A stretch of DNA of 64,000 nucleotides from Microthyrium microscopicum (taxonomy: Eukaryota > Ascomycota > Dothideomycetes > Microthyriales > Microthyriaceae), in contig MU004230.1 in the NCBI GenBank assembly GCA_010405405.1, positions 889,744 through 953,743 of the forward strand, written 5' to 3'. Shown here in pieces: positions 43,164 to 55,387 of the stretch (position 1 is its first letter; every line of letters begins with the position of its first letter). The translations under genes were made by a program, and so were the position numbers. Below the pieces are notes generated by a model. The model saw nothing but the letters and a program-made list of their open reading frames with translations. It was not told the DNA's origin and ran no database searches.

Positions 43164-45910
43164 TCAATTGTTTATGTGAGCGAAGGAGTCAACGTCCATG
43201 AACAAGGTTGAGTTGTGCTGGTTTATATAAATCTAGGCCCCCCGCACCTCGGTTACGATCTGAGATCCGTGGAGAACCCTGTCTTTACCAGGCTGTTATT
43301 GTTCGCGAGAATTGCCATATTCGGGGTAACACAGCAGATAGAGTCGAAACTCTGTTTTCTGCCTGGATCAAATAGGTATTGTCTTGCAACAACTGGTACA
43401 AATAGTGCTACTTACAAGTTTGGTCCCAATTTCACCAACTGTGGTGAATATGAGTTGAATGATCGGTCAAGTTGGTAGCTTGAAACATCTACGAACTGGG
43501 GGTGATAAGAACGTAGGAAGATCAAAATGAAGATGGTGTCGCGCATTTGACTTGCATTTGCAACGCGAGACGTTTGCACCACCACATGCAGACGAGATGG
43601 AGTAAGAAGTAAAGAACATGATTTTTCACGCGGTCTAGGAAGAGCTTGGTCAACCTGAAACACCCAACTTCATAATGTGCCGTCCACTGAAGCCTGCCCC
43701 CCAGCTTGACTGAATTCTAGTATCATCGATGAGCATTCCAAAGACTCTAATTTTTAGGCTATTTTGACTGTGATTGGCTAATTTTGTTCAAAATCAAGCT
43801 GAGGGGGGTCTCAGTGAACGGCAGATTATGAAGTTGAGTTTTATGGTGAGCATATTTACTTAGTGATGATTCGAAGTGAGACTGGGCAGTTGAAATAGGA
43901 GCACCGTAATCAAAAACACTGGACACGAAGAGCAGTTTGAACCGTTCAATTAGTCCCTGTGTTACTTCTTTTCGCAGTGTAGTGTATTGTGATTTAACGC
44001 GATCGAACTTCAACAATACCTATTAAGTTAAAGCTTTCTACTCCCGTTCGCGAATTGGTGAACTCCAACCCTCTACCCCATACGTTCATTCTTGCCGAAT
44101 CTACCAATCACATTGTGAATAGCTCATCACTTTGGGAGGCAAAGGCTCCGGCCTAGGTCCCAGACTTCAAAGCCAGTCCTTTTTTACATAGCGTGTCTAG
44201 TCTGTTTCTGCGAAACTTATATGCTTGTGGACACTAGGGGGGAGGGTCAGAATTCACGAAATTTCGCAAACGGGCGTAAACAACAAGACTGGGAGTTAAA
44301 GTGGCAAACTACGGACTGGCACTTTGTTCCGGGGGAACAAAATTTGATGGTACAGGACACACATACTATGAGAAAGATTTCAATGGGTGAGAAGAGGAAG
44401 AATTCCATGCTTATCAAATGATGTAGTTATCTGGAAAGGTGAATTGATGATAATAGCGAACGTCTGCAAGCTGAGATATAGGTTATTTATGTAGTGATGG
44501 GTCGATTTCCGCAAAAGCTTCAAGGTTAACTAACAGCTTGGGGGAGTTGCTGGATACTCCCCCGTTTTCTCGCTTAGTTCTACTCGAATCTCAAATTGTA
44601 ATTGGAATAGACATAGTAGAAGTTTAGTACCATAGAATTAGCGCCCCCAAGACTAAACTGTGGGCGTTCTTGACTGTAAATGGCTGATCCTGAAGAGATC
44701 AAACATTAAAGCTGAGATGAAGTTGGTGTAGGACTTTTCGTCTATCAATGTACATCTAGATGATCGTATTGTCATGGCTATCTAAGCTGGAATGGGTTGC
44801 AACGTTGTGAGTTTTCCGAAGGACAACATGGTCGGGCGGGACTTTGTGTACAGTATTCCTCATATATCAAGAAGTAGAATGTGGTGGCGGCAACCAAACT
44901 CCTTCGAGTATGGTAGTTTTCATATGGAACGATCATAACTCGTTCAATAGGAAAAATCGAAGTTTGGAGCTTAGGTGAGAACAGTATTGAACCTGTAGTT
45001 TATTCTTGGTGTGATTTATCCATTTATGCTGGTAGTACTGGGCAATACATAGAAGGGGTATCCTTCCATAAGCCTCGTCTACATCTGGGAGTACAGTACT
45101 CCAATGTGCTGTTCCTCTGAAATGCTTGAGCCTGCCTTCCATGGGCTCTTTTGCCTAATTTGAGTTATACACAAAGAACATCTTAGAGAATGATCAAGCT
45201 GGATGTTGTGTGTCTTTCTACTTTCGCTGTGATTAATGGATATAGGAAGCACGGGAGGGTCGAGGAACAGTAATGTCGCGAACCAGTGTGCGAGAGTAAT
45301 ATAGCACTGGACAAGCACAAGGCACAATTAACCTTGGGGTGAGTTGTCATGATCGTTGTGCATTGGAAGAAAACAAGGGCTGATCGCTCATCAGCATCTG
45401 TGATATTTAACCAATAGATATTGCCACTACTGTAGCGTTTTGGCTGCAGCACTAAAGTCATCATAAGACAATAAAAGATTATGCCATTACCCAGCTCAAA
45501 TATCAGCAACACCCGACTGCCAGGTGTGATTCTACGCAATCTTCCGGAACCTGTATGGGACTTTCGAAGATTCAAGCAAATGGACATGGTAATGGGTGGT
45601 GATTCGAAGTGACTGTTCGACCGAAAAGTGTCTGTCTGGCACTACGTCCTTGAAAGTCCAGAACGAATATAAGGGAGAGATAGTTGTTGAATCTAATACT
45701 TTTGGTGTATATTGGAAAAGGTTGGGTCCACGAAAAACGTCTTTCTGGTCTGCAGATGCCTCGTAATGCTTGTGATAGAGAAACATTGTTAAAAAAAAGT
45801 GCCATTTCATGCATAGAGCATATAGCGTGGTATATCCTGCAGGATCTTAGCTAGGGACAAATAATAATTACTATCAAAGTCGTGGCGGCACATAAGACTT
45901 GGATTCCATA

Positions 45911-46175
45911 TCAAATTCGATGGGGAAACTTAAACTCGATGGGTGATATTGCATTAGATGGTAATGACACACTTGGATGGAATTATCACACTTGATGTTG
46001 AGCATCGCATTTGATATTAAGCATCAGAGTTGATGGTGAATATCGCACTTGATGGGAGCTATCGCACTTGATGGTGAATATCGCACTTGATGGTGGAGTT
46101 CGCACTTGATGGTCGAGTTCGCACTTGATGGTGAATATCGCACTTGATGGTCGAGTTCGCACTCGATGTCGCGGG
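45911..46175. repeat. 19-bp minisatellite, about 14 copies
   Basis: The unit is close to TCGCACTTGATGGTGAATA and recurs every 19 bp; one unit is 18 bp. Copies in the right half (about 46040-46160) are nearly identical and fall into two alternating subtypes ending GTGAATA or GTCGAGT. Copies to the left become progressively more diverged. No gene covers it, though it is open on the minus strand in more than one frame because 19 is not a multiple of three. Confidence 0.95.
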
Positions 46176-46861
46176 ACCAATCGGGCCAGGATTGGCTAAA
46201 GAATCTCGTCCTCATTTTCAGAACACACCCCGAGGTTTACAGAACTCCGGAACAGGTCAACAAAAACTCGGACCGCTCAATGCTTAAACCCCGAAGATCT
46301 TCCTTGTCTCCTGGCTGTCACTACTTGGAAAGAATATCTTTTGACTTAGATGTGCATCTCAAAATTTCTCCAACTTCCGCATAGGTTGCTATGCGATTGG
46401 CAGGATGGAGCAGTTTCGAATTTTCTAGTACCATTCTTCTTGTTGGGTGATGGTATTCAAGAGCACCTACATAAAGTCGAGACGATTTACAAGCTCTGGC
46501 CTGATCGATTTAGCGTTCCAAGCACATTGGTCGTATTGTGACCAAAGACCTAATGAAGTATAGGTCTAAGACGTCCAGAGGAAAAGTACCTTTCGCGAAT
46601 CTGTGTAGATGATAGATATCCTGCTGGAGACACTCTCAAGCTCAAGTTTCCAGAAAAATCTCGCGAGAGCGCCCTGCGAATAAAGCCGCAGAGCAGTCGA
46701 AAGACGTTAGATTGTTTGGGTAGCATCCCATTCTCCTCTTCGATAGCGGTTTGCTTTGGTGTGGTGAGTATGCATCCAGGGGGTCGATCAGCGGCTGAAA
46801 TCAAGGTGATGATAGCCAAGTATGGGACCCGGTTTGATTAGCGCTGCTCAACACAGTCCTA

Positions 46862-47090
46862 CCGTAGCTTTCGCATCAAATGCAGGTTTGATTAACCGCT
46901 TTTGGCAATCCCAAATTTGGGATGACCAATATCTTTCACCAATGATAAGTAGAGGATTAATTTCACGTGTGAACAAAAGTTAGCGCTAGGTAGGGTCCCC
47001 TAGGGTCCCCTAAAATTACTGAGTAGTAAGCCCAAATTTGGGATTGCCAAAAGCGGTTAATCAAACCTGCATTTGATGCGAAAGCTACGG
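46862..47090. mobile_element. MITE with perfect 60-bp terminal inverted repeats and TA target duplication
   Basis: The 60 bases 46862-46921 are exactly reverse-complementary to 47031-47090. Ends are CCGTAGCTTTCGCATC and its mirror. A TA dinucleotide flanks both sides (46860-46861 and 47091-47092), as expected of Tc1/mariner-type insertion. The 109-bp centre carries a doubled TAGGGTCCCC and no coding capacity. The inner end of each arm (CCCAAATTTGGG) is itself palindromic. Total 229 bp, a non-autonomous element. Identity of the arms suggests recent movement. Confidence 0.93.
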
Positions 47091-48814
47091 TATCATACAT
47101 TTATTCATCCAAAGGCTACGCTCGTCACCTTATATAATGTTTTCAACCGATCTCCTTCACTCACGGCCCATATCAGCATTTTCAGCTTCGGAATCATTGA
47201 CTTAGCGGTCCAGATAAATACAATTTCTCACTATTCAGGTTGTGATCACTTTTTTGTAAGAGGTTCCCTATTCAAAGCATTCATTACTATAGCCTGCTTT
47301 GTGTTTGAAAGCTACACCTAGATTTCAAAAGTGGTTGCGCGACCCTCCTCCCCCACAGGTTAGTTTTTATAGTATGCCACCAATCATAGCTAAATGAGCC
47401 TACCATCTCGGTAGTTGATAATCGGTGTCATCGATTTAGCTTTCAAATTCTGGATTCATAGGCTATTTTGCGTGTCGTTAAGTGGAAAGGACATTTCGCA
47501 CTTGGGTGTAGAAGCGGGTGTATGAAGTGCTTTGAACATTTTTAGGGTCATGAGGGGAATACTTATTGTGAATGCAGGCTGGCCGTAGTACTCAATCAGC
47601 CTCTACTCCCAGTTCCAATCCCTAGATTAAAAGATGCCTGGCGTACGATCCCAAAGTTCTCTGTCGAAGCAATTTTTGGATGAACTAACTTCAAGTCAAT
47701 CAAAACATTCACGAATGGTTGGCTAAGAAAGCTGCATTCGGCAGGCCCATTAGCCTGCAGTATTCTCAAGATTCGCCTGGATGCAGGTACTTGGGGATAC
47801 CAGCTGAGCGGCAAAGGGCTCTATGTAGTGATATTTGAAGAGATATACCCATAATCGAATGTGAGATATTCACTAATCTGTTGTTGATCATTAGCAAATT
47901 CTTACTAGTTGTTTGAATTGCTAATGGATGGATTGTTTGGAGGGCTAGGTTGATAATACAATTACTAACTCTCTCCCTCCTGAATGAACTATGCATATTT
48001 TTGCATACGAATTGGTAGATTTCTTTTGAATCTAATATACAACGGGAGGTCGATGCACATCACATTTGGATTATGGGTCTACACTTGGTTGCGAAAGGTG
48101 CTGTTCCCCAAATCTCCCGTACCTCCTAACATATGCTAGTTTCGACGGAAATCCACCAATCATAGCTAGAATAAAAAAGGTATAGATAGGAGCACGATAA
48201 ATCTCTGCTCCGTGAAGGCCTGGAAGAACCGTGGCGAAAGGGCAATTCATCTACCTACCTAAATTCTGTTACTCTTAAGGAACAATGGCTCAAGGTGCTT
48301 AGCGCTTAGCGCGCAAGCACCTCTCGCCATTAGCAGAGAGATCAAGGATGATAGAGGCCGGGCCGATAGAGGCCGATAGAGAACGATAGAGCCAATTAGA
48401 GTGACGGAAACCTATCCCCAAATGAACCAATCAAAGACCTTACTTCAGGAACCAATCAGAGAGACGAAAGAATAATTAATTAAAGTATGACGTAGGGCAA
48501 ATTCATTTCCAGGTGGAAAACTCACCAACCTCCCTTTTTCCTTTTTTTACTAATACCATCCCTTCCGAACCTATAGAGGTTCTTCCAGGCATAAGATTGG
48601 GCCTGATCAACTTAGCGTTCCAAGCATTACATTCCGTAGGATATTCTTAGTATGATTGGTTAGATTGAACAGAAAGAGCCAATAAATGGTCAGCTCGAGA
48701 GATTCAGAAGGACAGCACTTTTCGCAAACCAGTGTAGAAGTAAGTCTAGAAGTTCTTCATTGAGGAAGCCCAATTATTCCAGCTCTATGTAGTCATTAAA
48801 TCTTGCTCAGAACC

Positions 48815-51369
48815 CTATTTCTCTACTGGGAATCGATTCAAGAACCGGAAAGTCTTCAGACCTTGTCTTAAATTGGTTGCCAAATCGACAGAGTTATCCT
48901 CTGCTTGAGCATCTCGCTTTTCGCGAGTTCGGTTGTTCATGCCACCATATGTGGAGTTAGAGACGAAACGGCCTTTTAGGTCTGAATACACACCAGGCCC
49001 AGAGGGAATCTGAATCGATTGTTGTGCGGCTTTAGCATTGCCCACGAACGCAATGGGCTTGCCATAGCGGTAAGCATCGAGCACAATGGTATTGGGTCGT
49101 CCTGCTGGGTATAGAGAAGAAGCTTGGGTAATAGGATCATCGAAGAGCTTGCTTGAACCTGCAGCTACCACAATGGCATCGAAATCGGTGGCATCAGCTG
49201 CAGAGTATGTGAGATCGATTCCGTTGGCCAATGATTCTCCGACTACTTTGACGTTTACGCCATCAGCCTTGAACGCGGATTTCAATGTAGAAACAGTAGC
49301 TGCATCAATGGACTTTGTAGAGGTAAGAACGCCAATGTTGAGCCCAGCTAGCTTCAGGAGAGGGGTGCCCAGCGTGGATATTCCCTTGGTGACCTTGTCG
49401 TGATAGAATTGCGAGTCTGGAGCAGGTGCGGTCATACCAAGGGCTTCTGCAACTTGTTTGGCAATCTTGTTGGAGATCTTGTTAAGTTGCTTCACTACAT
49501 TCGTCTTGACGGTAGCACTCTTGATATGAGAAGTTTCGAATCGAATGGCGTTGATGAGAAATTGCTGTTCTTGTTCCACCAATGAGTTGAAGATTAATCG
49601 AGGTTGAGACCAGTAATCTTTTTCGAATGTTGATCGAACTGCGCGTTGAAGCTTGCCTGATACACTTCGGTTGGGTGCAGTAAAGAATCCTCTACCTTCG
49701 GCTTGAGTTGCTTGCTTTGGGGAACCGTTGTTTAGAGTATTAGGACTATATGGCGCATTATTTGCATGGACGAGCATTTGGCCTGATGACTGTCAGTATG
49801 GGTATAAACAGTCAATACGAGCGATTGTGACATACCAGCACCATCGCGGTTGTTGTTATGAATGGGAACGACAGGTCTGTTGATTGGAAGCTGTTCAAAG
49901 TTTGGCCCGCCGTTACGGTTCAATTGCGTGTCGAGGTAAGAGAAAATGCGCCCCTGTAACAGAGGATCCTCGCTGAAATCAACACCACGTACGATATGAC
50001 CAGGTTGAAACTAGACGGAGGGAGTAAGCAAGAAAAGTACCGATCTGAGTCAGATTATCTTACCATGACTTGTTCAGTCTCTGCGAAATAGTTCGTTGGA
50101 TTACGGTTAAGCGTCATCTTTCCAAGCTTAGTCACTGGAACAAGCTCTTCTGGAACGATCTTCGTAGGATCCATGAGATCAAAGCCAAATTTCAGAGCAT
50201 CATCTTCCTCCATAATTTGAACGCCAAACTATGTCTGTCAGCTTGTTCGGTATCATTGGTTACGCCAAACTCACCTCCCATTCGGGACCGTGACCAGATT
50301 CAATGGCTTCCCATAGATCTTGCCTGTGGAAATCCGCATTCTTACCAGCAAGTGCTTGGGCTTCTTCCCAAACCACGCTGGCCTTTCCAATCAGAGTTTT
50401 CCAGTGAAACTTTACCAACTTGGTCTTCCCATCATCAGTCACAAATCGATATGTGTGTACACCAAATCCATCCATATGGCGAAATGATCGAACAATTCCA
50501 TGACCTGCCATAGCCCAGAAGAGCGTATGTAAGCAGCTCGGCTGTTGGCTGAAAAAGTCCCAAGCTGAATCATGTGCGGTTGCGGCTTGTGGGATTTCGC
50601 GATCTTGTTGCGGTTTGACTGAATGAATGAGGTCGGGGAAGAGAATGGCATCCTGGATGAAGAAGACTGGAATGTTGTTTCCAACGAGATCTAATTTGTT
50701 AGAACAGCCAATCTGGGATTGAACACACATACCAAAGTTGCCCTCATCGGTATAAAACCTGGTTGCGAAACCATGTACATCTCGAGCAGTGTCTGCGCTG
50801 CCTCTGCTTCCAGCTACTGTGGAGAATCGAGTGAAGGTAGGGGTCTTCTTTCCAGCTTTACTTAGGAATGAAGCAGCTGTGATGTTGGAAAAGTCGCCAT
50901 AAGACTCGAATACTCCATGTGCACCTTGGGTTATGTTAGCTTAGCTGATATGATCCAATGATTTATATGGTAAGAGATATACCAGCTCCTCGCGCATGAA
51001 CTGCTCTTTCGGGAACCTAGGCATGTTTAGAGCAGAGGTATTGATGTAGTCTTAGTTACGTACCCGCTCATGATCAAAATGTGTAATTTTTTGTCTGAAT
51101 ATGAAGTCTTCAAGTAAAGTTGGTCCTCTGTCTCCAGCAACCAAGCTATTTTGATCTTCCATTGGACCACCAACATCGCTCGTTAGATACACGTTTGTAT
51201 CATTGACCACGAACTGATCTATAAAATGCTCGCCTGTTGGTGGAGGCGCTTCGCGTTTCTCCAAGGTTTCCGATTCGGATCTTGCGGAAGTATGTCCATA
51301 TGGACATTGTGCTGCGGATAGTGCTCCAAGGGACGCGAAAAGGACTAGAAAAGAGCGTAAGCCAGCCAT
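48815..51369 (-). CDS. Secreted large-subunit catalase
   Basis: Seven exons on the minus strand: 51369-51064, 51016-50983, 50924-50733, 50690-50275, 50228-50064, 50010-49836 and 49782-48815; 751 aa. All junctions keep frame and restore clade-2 catalase text. Signal peptide [20 protein letters not shown] is followed by a short propeptide ending near EKREA, a Kex2-like site. Catalytic His lies in [19 protein letters not shown], distal Asn in NNIPVFF, and the heme-ligand Tyr in RIFSYLDTQ. The last 190 residues ([11 protein letters not shown] to [10 protein letters not shown]) form the flavodoxin-like C-terminal domain that only large-subunit catalases have. Decomposes hydrogen peroxide, here at the wall or outside the cell; related catalases protect hyphae from host or self-made peroxide. 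Confidence 0.96.
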
Positions 51370-53566
51370 GACTAGAAAGGGACTGAAAGCAAAAGCAGGG
51401 TCTCAACAAGTTTTTATCACAAGCTACGAGCAGAAGACTGTTATAATAAGGACATGGTGACGGGAACCTGGATACGACAGCTGTACTAGCCGGGCCAAAT
51501 CACAGAAATAATTGACAAGTGCGCGGCAAAGTACCACGGGCGAATAGCTACTAGTTGAACACCGAAGTCCGGCTACTAAAAAGAAATGTTGGACCACAGC
51601 GGTGATTGCGGCTCTTGGTGTCGGAATGTGACATGCAATAGCCCATCAGCATGGGACGAAATGTGAGCCATGACCTAACCTTGTCAGCATCACCCTGGCG
51701 TGGAACGTGGGAGATCGTAGGATTCTAGTGTAAGACGAAGCTAGCTACTTAGTTGAATAATCTAAAAAGTTCTGAACGGTGTGCCCTCATCGATAGACTT
51801 CAAAAAGAAATAAAGGGTTATAGTATTGGGAAATAGAGTCAGGTCTGCACTATGACTATCAATTTTCGCTCTTGGTATTGAGTACGAAGACTACTGCTCT
51901 GTAATGGAATTGGACTGTTTTTCGTTCAATATATTTGTATAATCTTAGCAGGATAAAGTACTGTGTAGGAGAGATCATTGTCCTTGGAAAGGTTACCAAC
52001 CTTCTGTATCACATGTCAACGTGACAAGTCAGTAGTGGCAGGGCTTTCGAGCCATCGGCGCTGTCATAGGCAGACAGGTAGCTTCAATAGCCAGTGGTGA
52101 GGATGAAAAGTCATAGTGTCTATACGTCGGTGCAGTAGAACCGAAAGCGAGGGTCAAGTGGTATGGATGGTGTTTCGCGATGACGTTATAGGCATAGACT
52201 CGTTAAGGATGTTGTGATATTAACCTGTGATCTTTAAACAATAAGGTTACGGAACGGTGATCATAGACGAATGCGAACGTCAAGTCCAGCTCTTCAAGAA
52301 GTTATGAAGTGGGATCTAGTTGGTAATCAGTTTTTACATGAAGTGTCCGATTAAGCTCATTTAAGAGATTCACTAAGAGCGGGCGCTAAGCGGGCTGTAC
52401 ATACTCTATTTTGATTAGACCTTCACGTGTCCGAGCATATAGTAATACAAAGGCCGTAACAATTTCATGTTTTAGCAATGTCGTCTTTGCTATTTTATTT
52501 TTCTCATCTTTCGGTCATTGCTCGACCCCAAAGGCAAGACTGTCCAGCTTTATTGAGAATGGCACTTATTTCGAGTTGAGTAAACATATTTTTTAAAGAA
52601 ATTTGTAGATCGAGTCAAGCCTGAAGCAAAATAAGATACTGGAAGTCAAGAGTATTGAATGAGGTAGACGTGCTCACGTGCATAACTACGAAGTTGACGG
52701 ATCCACATGTGCGTATAGGATATGTTAGCTCACTATATGGTCGGCCATTGTATCAAAGCTTCTGCTACGCTTACAAGAGCCTCAAAACACCAGACGCAGG
52801 CTGACCTGCTGCTGGCTTGGAGCGGTCCCGAAGATACGTTTCGGAAGGATTTAGATATTGGACGGCCCGAGATTATATAACAAGGGCAAGCTATAACATG
52901 CCTAGGGCGAAATGGACACCGAGTTCAGAAGTATCCAACAGTATTAAACTTACACTTACTCTTTCTGTATCATACAAGTATTTGTTAGACGAGCATGTCC
53001 TGAAGCATACATGCTCAACTGCTGCACTGTGGTTAAGTAGTTGGATATGCGGCTATCTAATTGGTCGAATGGTTAGCAACTAGCGTCAAATGATCCTACT
53101 ACTAGAGATCTGGTAATCTTAACATATAATGTACATACATGATGATCGATGTTTTTACCATTGAAATAATCAATTGGTTTTCAAATTCAAAGCACAAACT
53201 GCATGTGGTTCTCATAGACATGAGAAATGGCCCGAACTACAGACAGTCTAAACTGGTTTAAGCTGTTGATGGCACGGTGGATACCTACCCAAAGGTTGTG
53301 CATGTGGTAGGTAACCACGAGAAGCAGGTCGTGCCGACCACGCGATATTGAACTCGTATCGCGTGGTCGATACTCTACGCGCGTGGGCCGTGGCTGGAAT
53401 GGAGCTTATCGGCGGGGAATCTCAACCCCACCTTCCCTCTCTTCCGGCTTCACCCAATCTAGTATCACGGATCAGACATCAGACATCAGACATAAAACTT
53501 GTTCTAAATAACTTCTCGACTCCTCAGACAAAGAAGAAGTATATACAGTGAATCAGTGCAAACATC
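51370..53566. other. 2.2-kb intergenic stretch between catalase and bleomycin hydrolase
   Basis: Divergent upstream regions of two genes. AT-rich with short frames only; no gene supported. The last 60 bp contain ATATACAGTG about 25 bp before the bleomycin hydrolase ATG. Confidence 0.4.
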
Positions 53567-55123
53567 ATGGGTGCCACACAGTCCAAGATGCCGGAGCCGG
53601 CCATCGTCGAGAAGCTTACTGAACGACTTAGAGCTATGCAACTAGAGCATGAAGGCGACTATATGCTAGTCGAAAAGATAGGTCTTGAGAAATCAACACT
53701 ACACCAAAGCAACGTATCCGTTTCTGCTACGGAAAAATGGTTAGACGATTTGTTACAAGACCCAAAAGCAAGTTCCTTGATATTCTCTTTCATGGTACAC
53801 CATCCGCTAACCGTACCAAAGAACCGCCTTGCAATCTCAGCCTTATCGTCGAATCCACTCCCATCAATACTAACCAAGCAACCTACGGTCGTTGCAGATA
53901 CACAAACTTTCAATGTCAACATTCCACTCGAAGGCAGTCCAGTGACTAATCAGCGTTCCTCTGGAAGATGCTGGCTCTTTGCCACAACCAACGTAATGCG
54001 CGTTGCCATTATGAAGCGGTACAATATCGAGTCATTTGAACTCTCGCAGGCCTACCTCTTCTTTTGGGACAAACTTGAAAAAGCCAACTATTTCCTCGAA
54101 AATGTTCTGGACACGCTCGAAGAACCTCTCGATGGCCGTCTAATGCAGGCACTACTTGGTTCCCCTGTCTCTGATGGTGGTCAATTCGACATGGCAGCAA
54201 ACATCATCAAAAAATATGGACTAGTTCCCCAGAGCGTCTACCCAGACTCTTACAACGCGATGAACTCATCCGCCATGGATCGCCTGATCACAACAAAATT
54301 GCGAGAAGACTGCTTGCGCCTACGCAGTCTTGCCACCAGTACCACCAGTACAAGCACTGATATCAACGCCACCAAACACAAAATGCTGCGTGAGATCCAT
54401 CTGATTCTAACTCTGATGCTTGGCCCACCACCCTCGCCTACTGCACCGTTCACATGGGAATACTATGACAAACTAGGCGCCCTACAAAGCACCTCGATGA
54501 CTCCACAGGAACTTGCAGCCACGCTCTCTGACGCCAAAACTTTGCGTGCCACTGGAGGAACTGATGTAAAGAAGCTATTTTCACTTGTCCACGATCCAAG
54601 ACACGACTATCTTACACACCTGACAGTCAACCGCCTTGGCAATATATGGGACGGAAATCCAGTCAGCTATGTCAACGTCTCGATGTCAACAATCAAGAAA
54701 GCCTGCATTTCCATGCTACGAGCTGGCATCCCCGTATTTTTTGGCAGTGACGTAGGACAGTCAAGTGACAGCAAGCTGGGAATTATGGACACACGACTAT
54801 TTGACTATGAAGCAGGATTCAATGTGACGCTAGGCATGAGCAAGGCCGAACGACTCGCAGTGGGAGAGAGCGCCATGACACATGCGATGGTGTTGACAGG
54901 AGTTCATGTGGTTGATGGCAAGTCAGTCAGGTGGCGAGTGGAAAATAGTTGGAGTGAGACTGCGGGAACCAAGGGTTACTTCGTCATGCACGATGCCTGG
55001 ATGGACGAATTCGTTTATCAGGCAGTTGTAGACCCAAAGTTTGTGGCTGAGGACGTAAAGAAGGTCTTGTCGAAGAAGCCTGTCGTATTACCTTTATGGG
55101 ATCCAATGGGAGCACTAGCATAA
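53567..55123 (+). CDS. BLH1: Bleomycin hydrolase, cysteine aminopeptidase (C1B)
   Basis: Intronless, 518 aa. Papain-type catalytic residues are present: Cys135 in NQRSSGRCWLFA, His in MTHAMVLTG and Asn in WRVENSWSE. FELSQAYLFFWDKLEKANYFLEN, SDGGQFDMAANIIKKYGLVP and VYPDSYNAMNSS are family hallmarks. The C terminus (VLPLWDPMGALA) matches the self-inserting arm of Gal6/Blh1, whose last residue blocks the active-site cleft and turns it into an aminopeptidase. The N terminus MGATQSK fits an N-myristoylation signal (Gly2, Ser6), as also seen in some relatives. A Thr/Ser insertion (STTSTSTDIN) at about residues 260-270 lies in a surface loop. Homohexamer, cytosolic; detoxifies homocysteine thiolactone in yeast. 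Confidence 0.96.
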   Translation: MGATQSKMPEPAIVEKLTERLRAMQLEHEGDYMLVEKIGLEKSTLHQSNVSVSATEKWLDDLLQDPKASSLIFSFMVHHPLTVPKNRLAISALSSNPLPSILTKQPTVVADTQTFNVNIPLEGSPVTNQRSSGRCWLFATTNVMRVAIMKRYNIESFELSQAYLFFWDKLEKANYFLENVLDTLEEPLDGRLMQALLGSPVSDGGQFDMAANIIKKYGLVPQSVYPDSYNAMNSSAMDRLITTKLREDCLRLRSLATSTTSTSTDINATKHKMLREIHLILTLMLGPPPSPTAPFTWEYYDKLGALQSTSMTPQELAATLSDAKTLRATGGTDVKKLFSLVHDPRHDYLTHLTVNRLGNIWDGNPVSYVNVSMSTIKKACISMLRAGIPVFFGSDVGQSSDSKLGIMDTRLFDYEAGFNVTLGMSKAERLAVGESAMTHAMVLTGVHVVDGKSVRWRVENSWSETAGTKGYFVMHDAWMDEFVYQAVVDPKFVAEDVKKVLSKKPVVLPLWDPMGALA

Positions 55124-55387
55124 CGGCCTGTGATTTGGCTGAAGCCTTGGTTTATGATTTACTGTCGGGGTTTGCCTGGTTTATATTTGGTTATGGTTCA
55201 AGCGTATGTAGATATCGAATGCAATTTATATTCTTCTATGACATTCGCTTGCAGGCCTAAATCAAATGGCCATGATAGTATGGTGTGTCGCGACATGAAA
55301 ACCAACATATGTCTCTTCCACTCAACGCGCAAGAACGCCAACCATGCACATGCCGCTAATGAGTATTCACATAATCTTTCATTTCCA

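Larger units (their letters stand above)
43164..48814. other. 5.6-kb gene-poor accessory stretch
   Basis: No gene with recognisable motifs or splice structure. It holds a 19-bp minisatellite (45911-46175), a MITE with perfect terminal repeats (46862-47090), several diverged copies of a dispersed repeat (near 45263, 46501, 47189, 47471, 48601), and a short purine-rich reiteration (GATAGAGGCC-like) at about 48356-48395. AT-rich overall. Confidence 0.5.

Noticed and set aside
45986-46215. Repeat-peptide frames on the minus strand over the minisatellite
   Set aside because: Openness follows from the 19-bp repeat; more than one frame is open and no start or neighbours support a gene.
46499-48760. 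Direct repeats about 2.1 kb apart as ends of an LTR-type element
   Set aside because: Similarity is patchy, a third copy lies between them, and no polymerase or capsid-type coding sequence is visible, so no such element is called.
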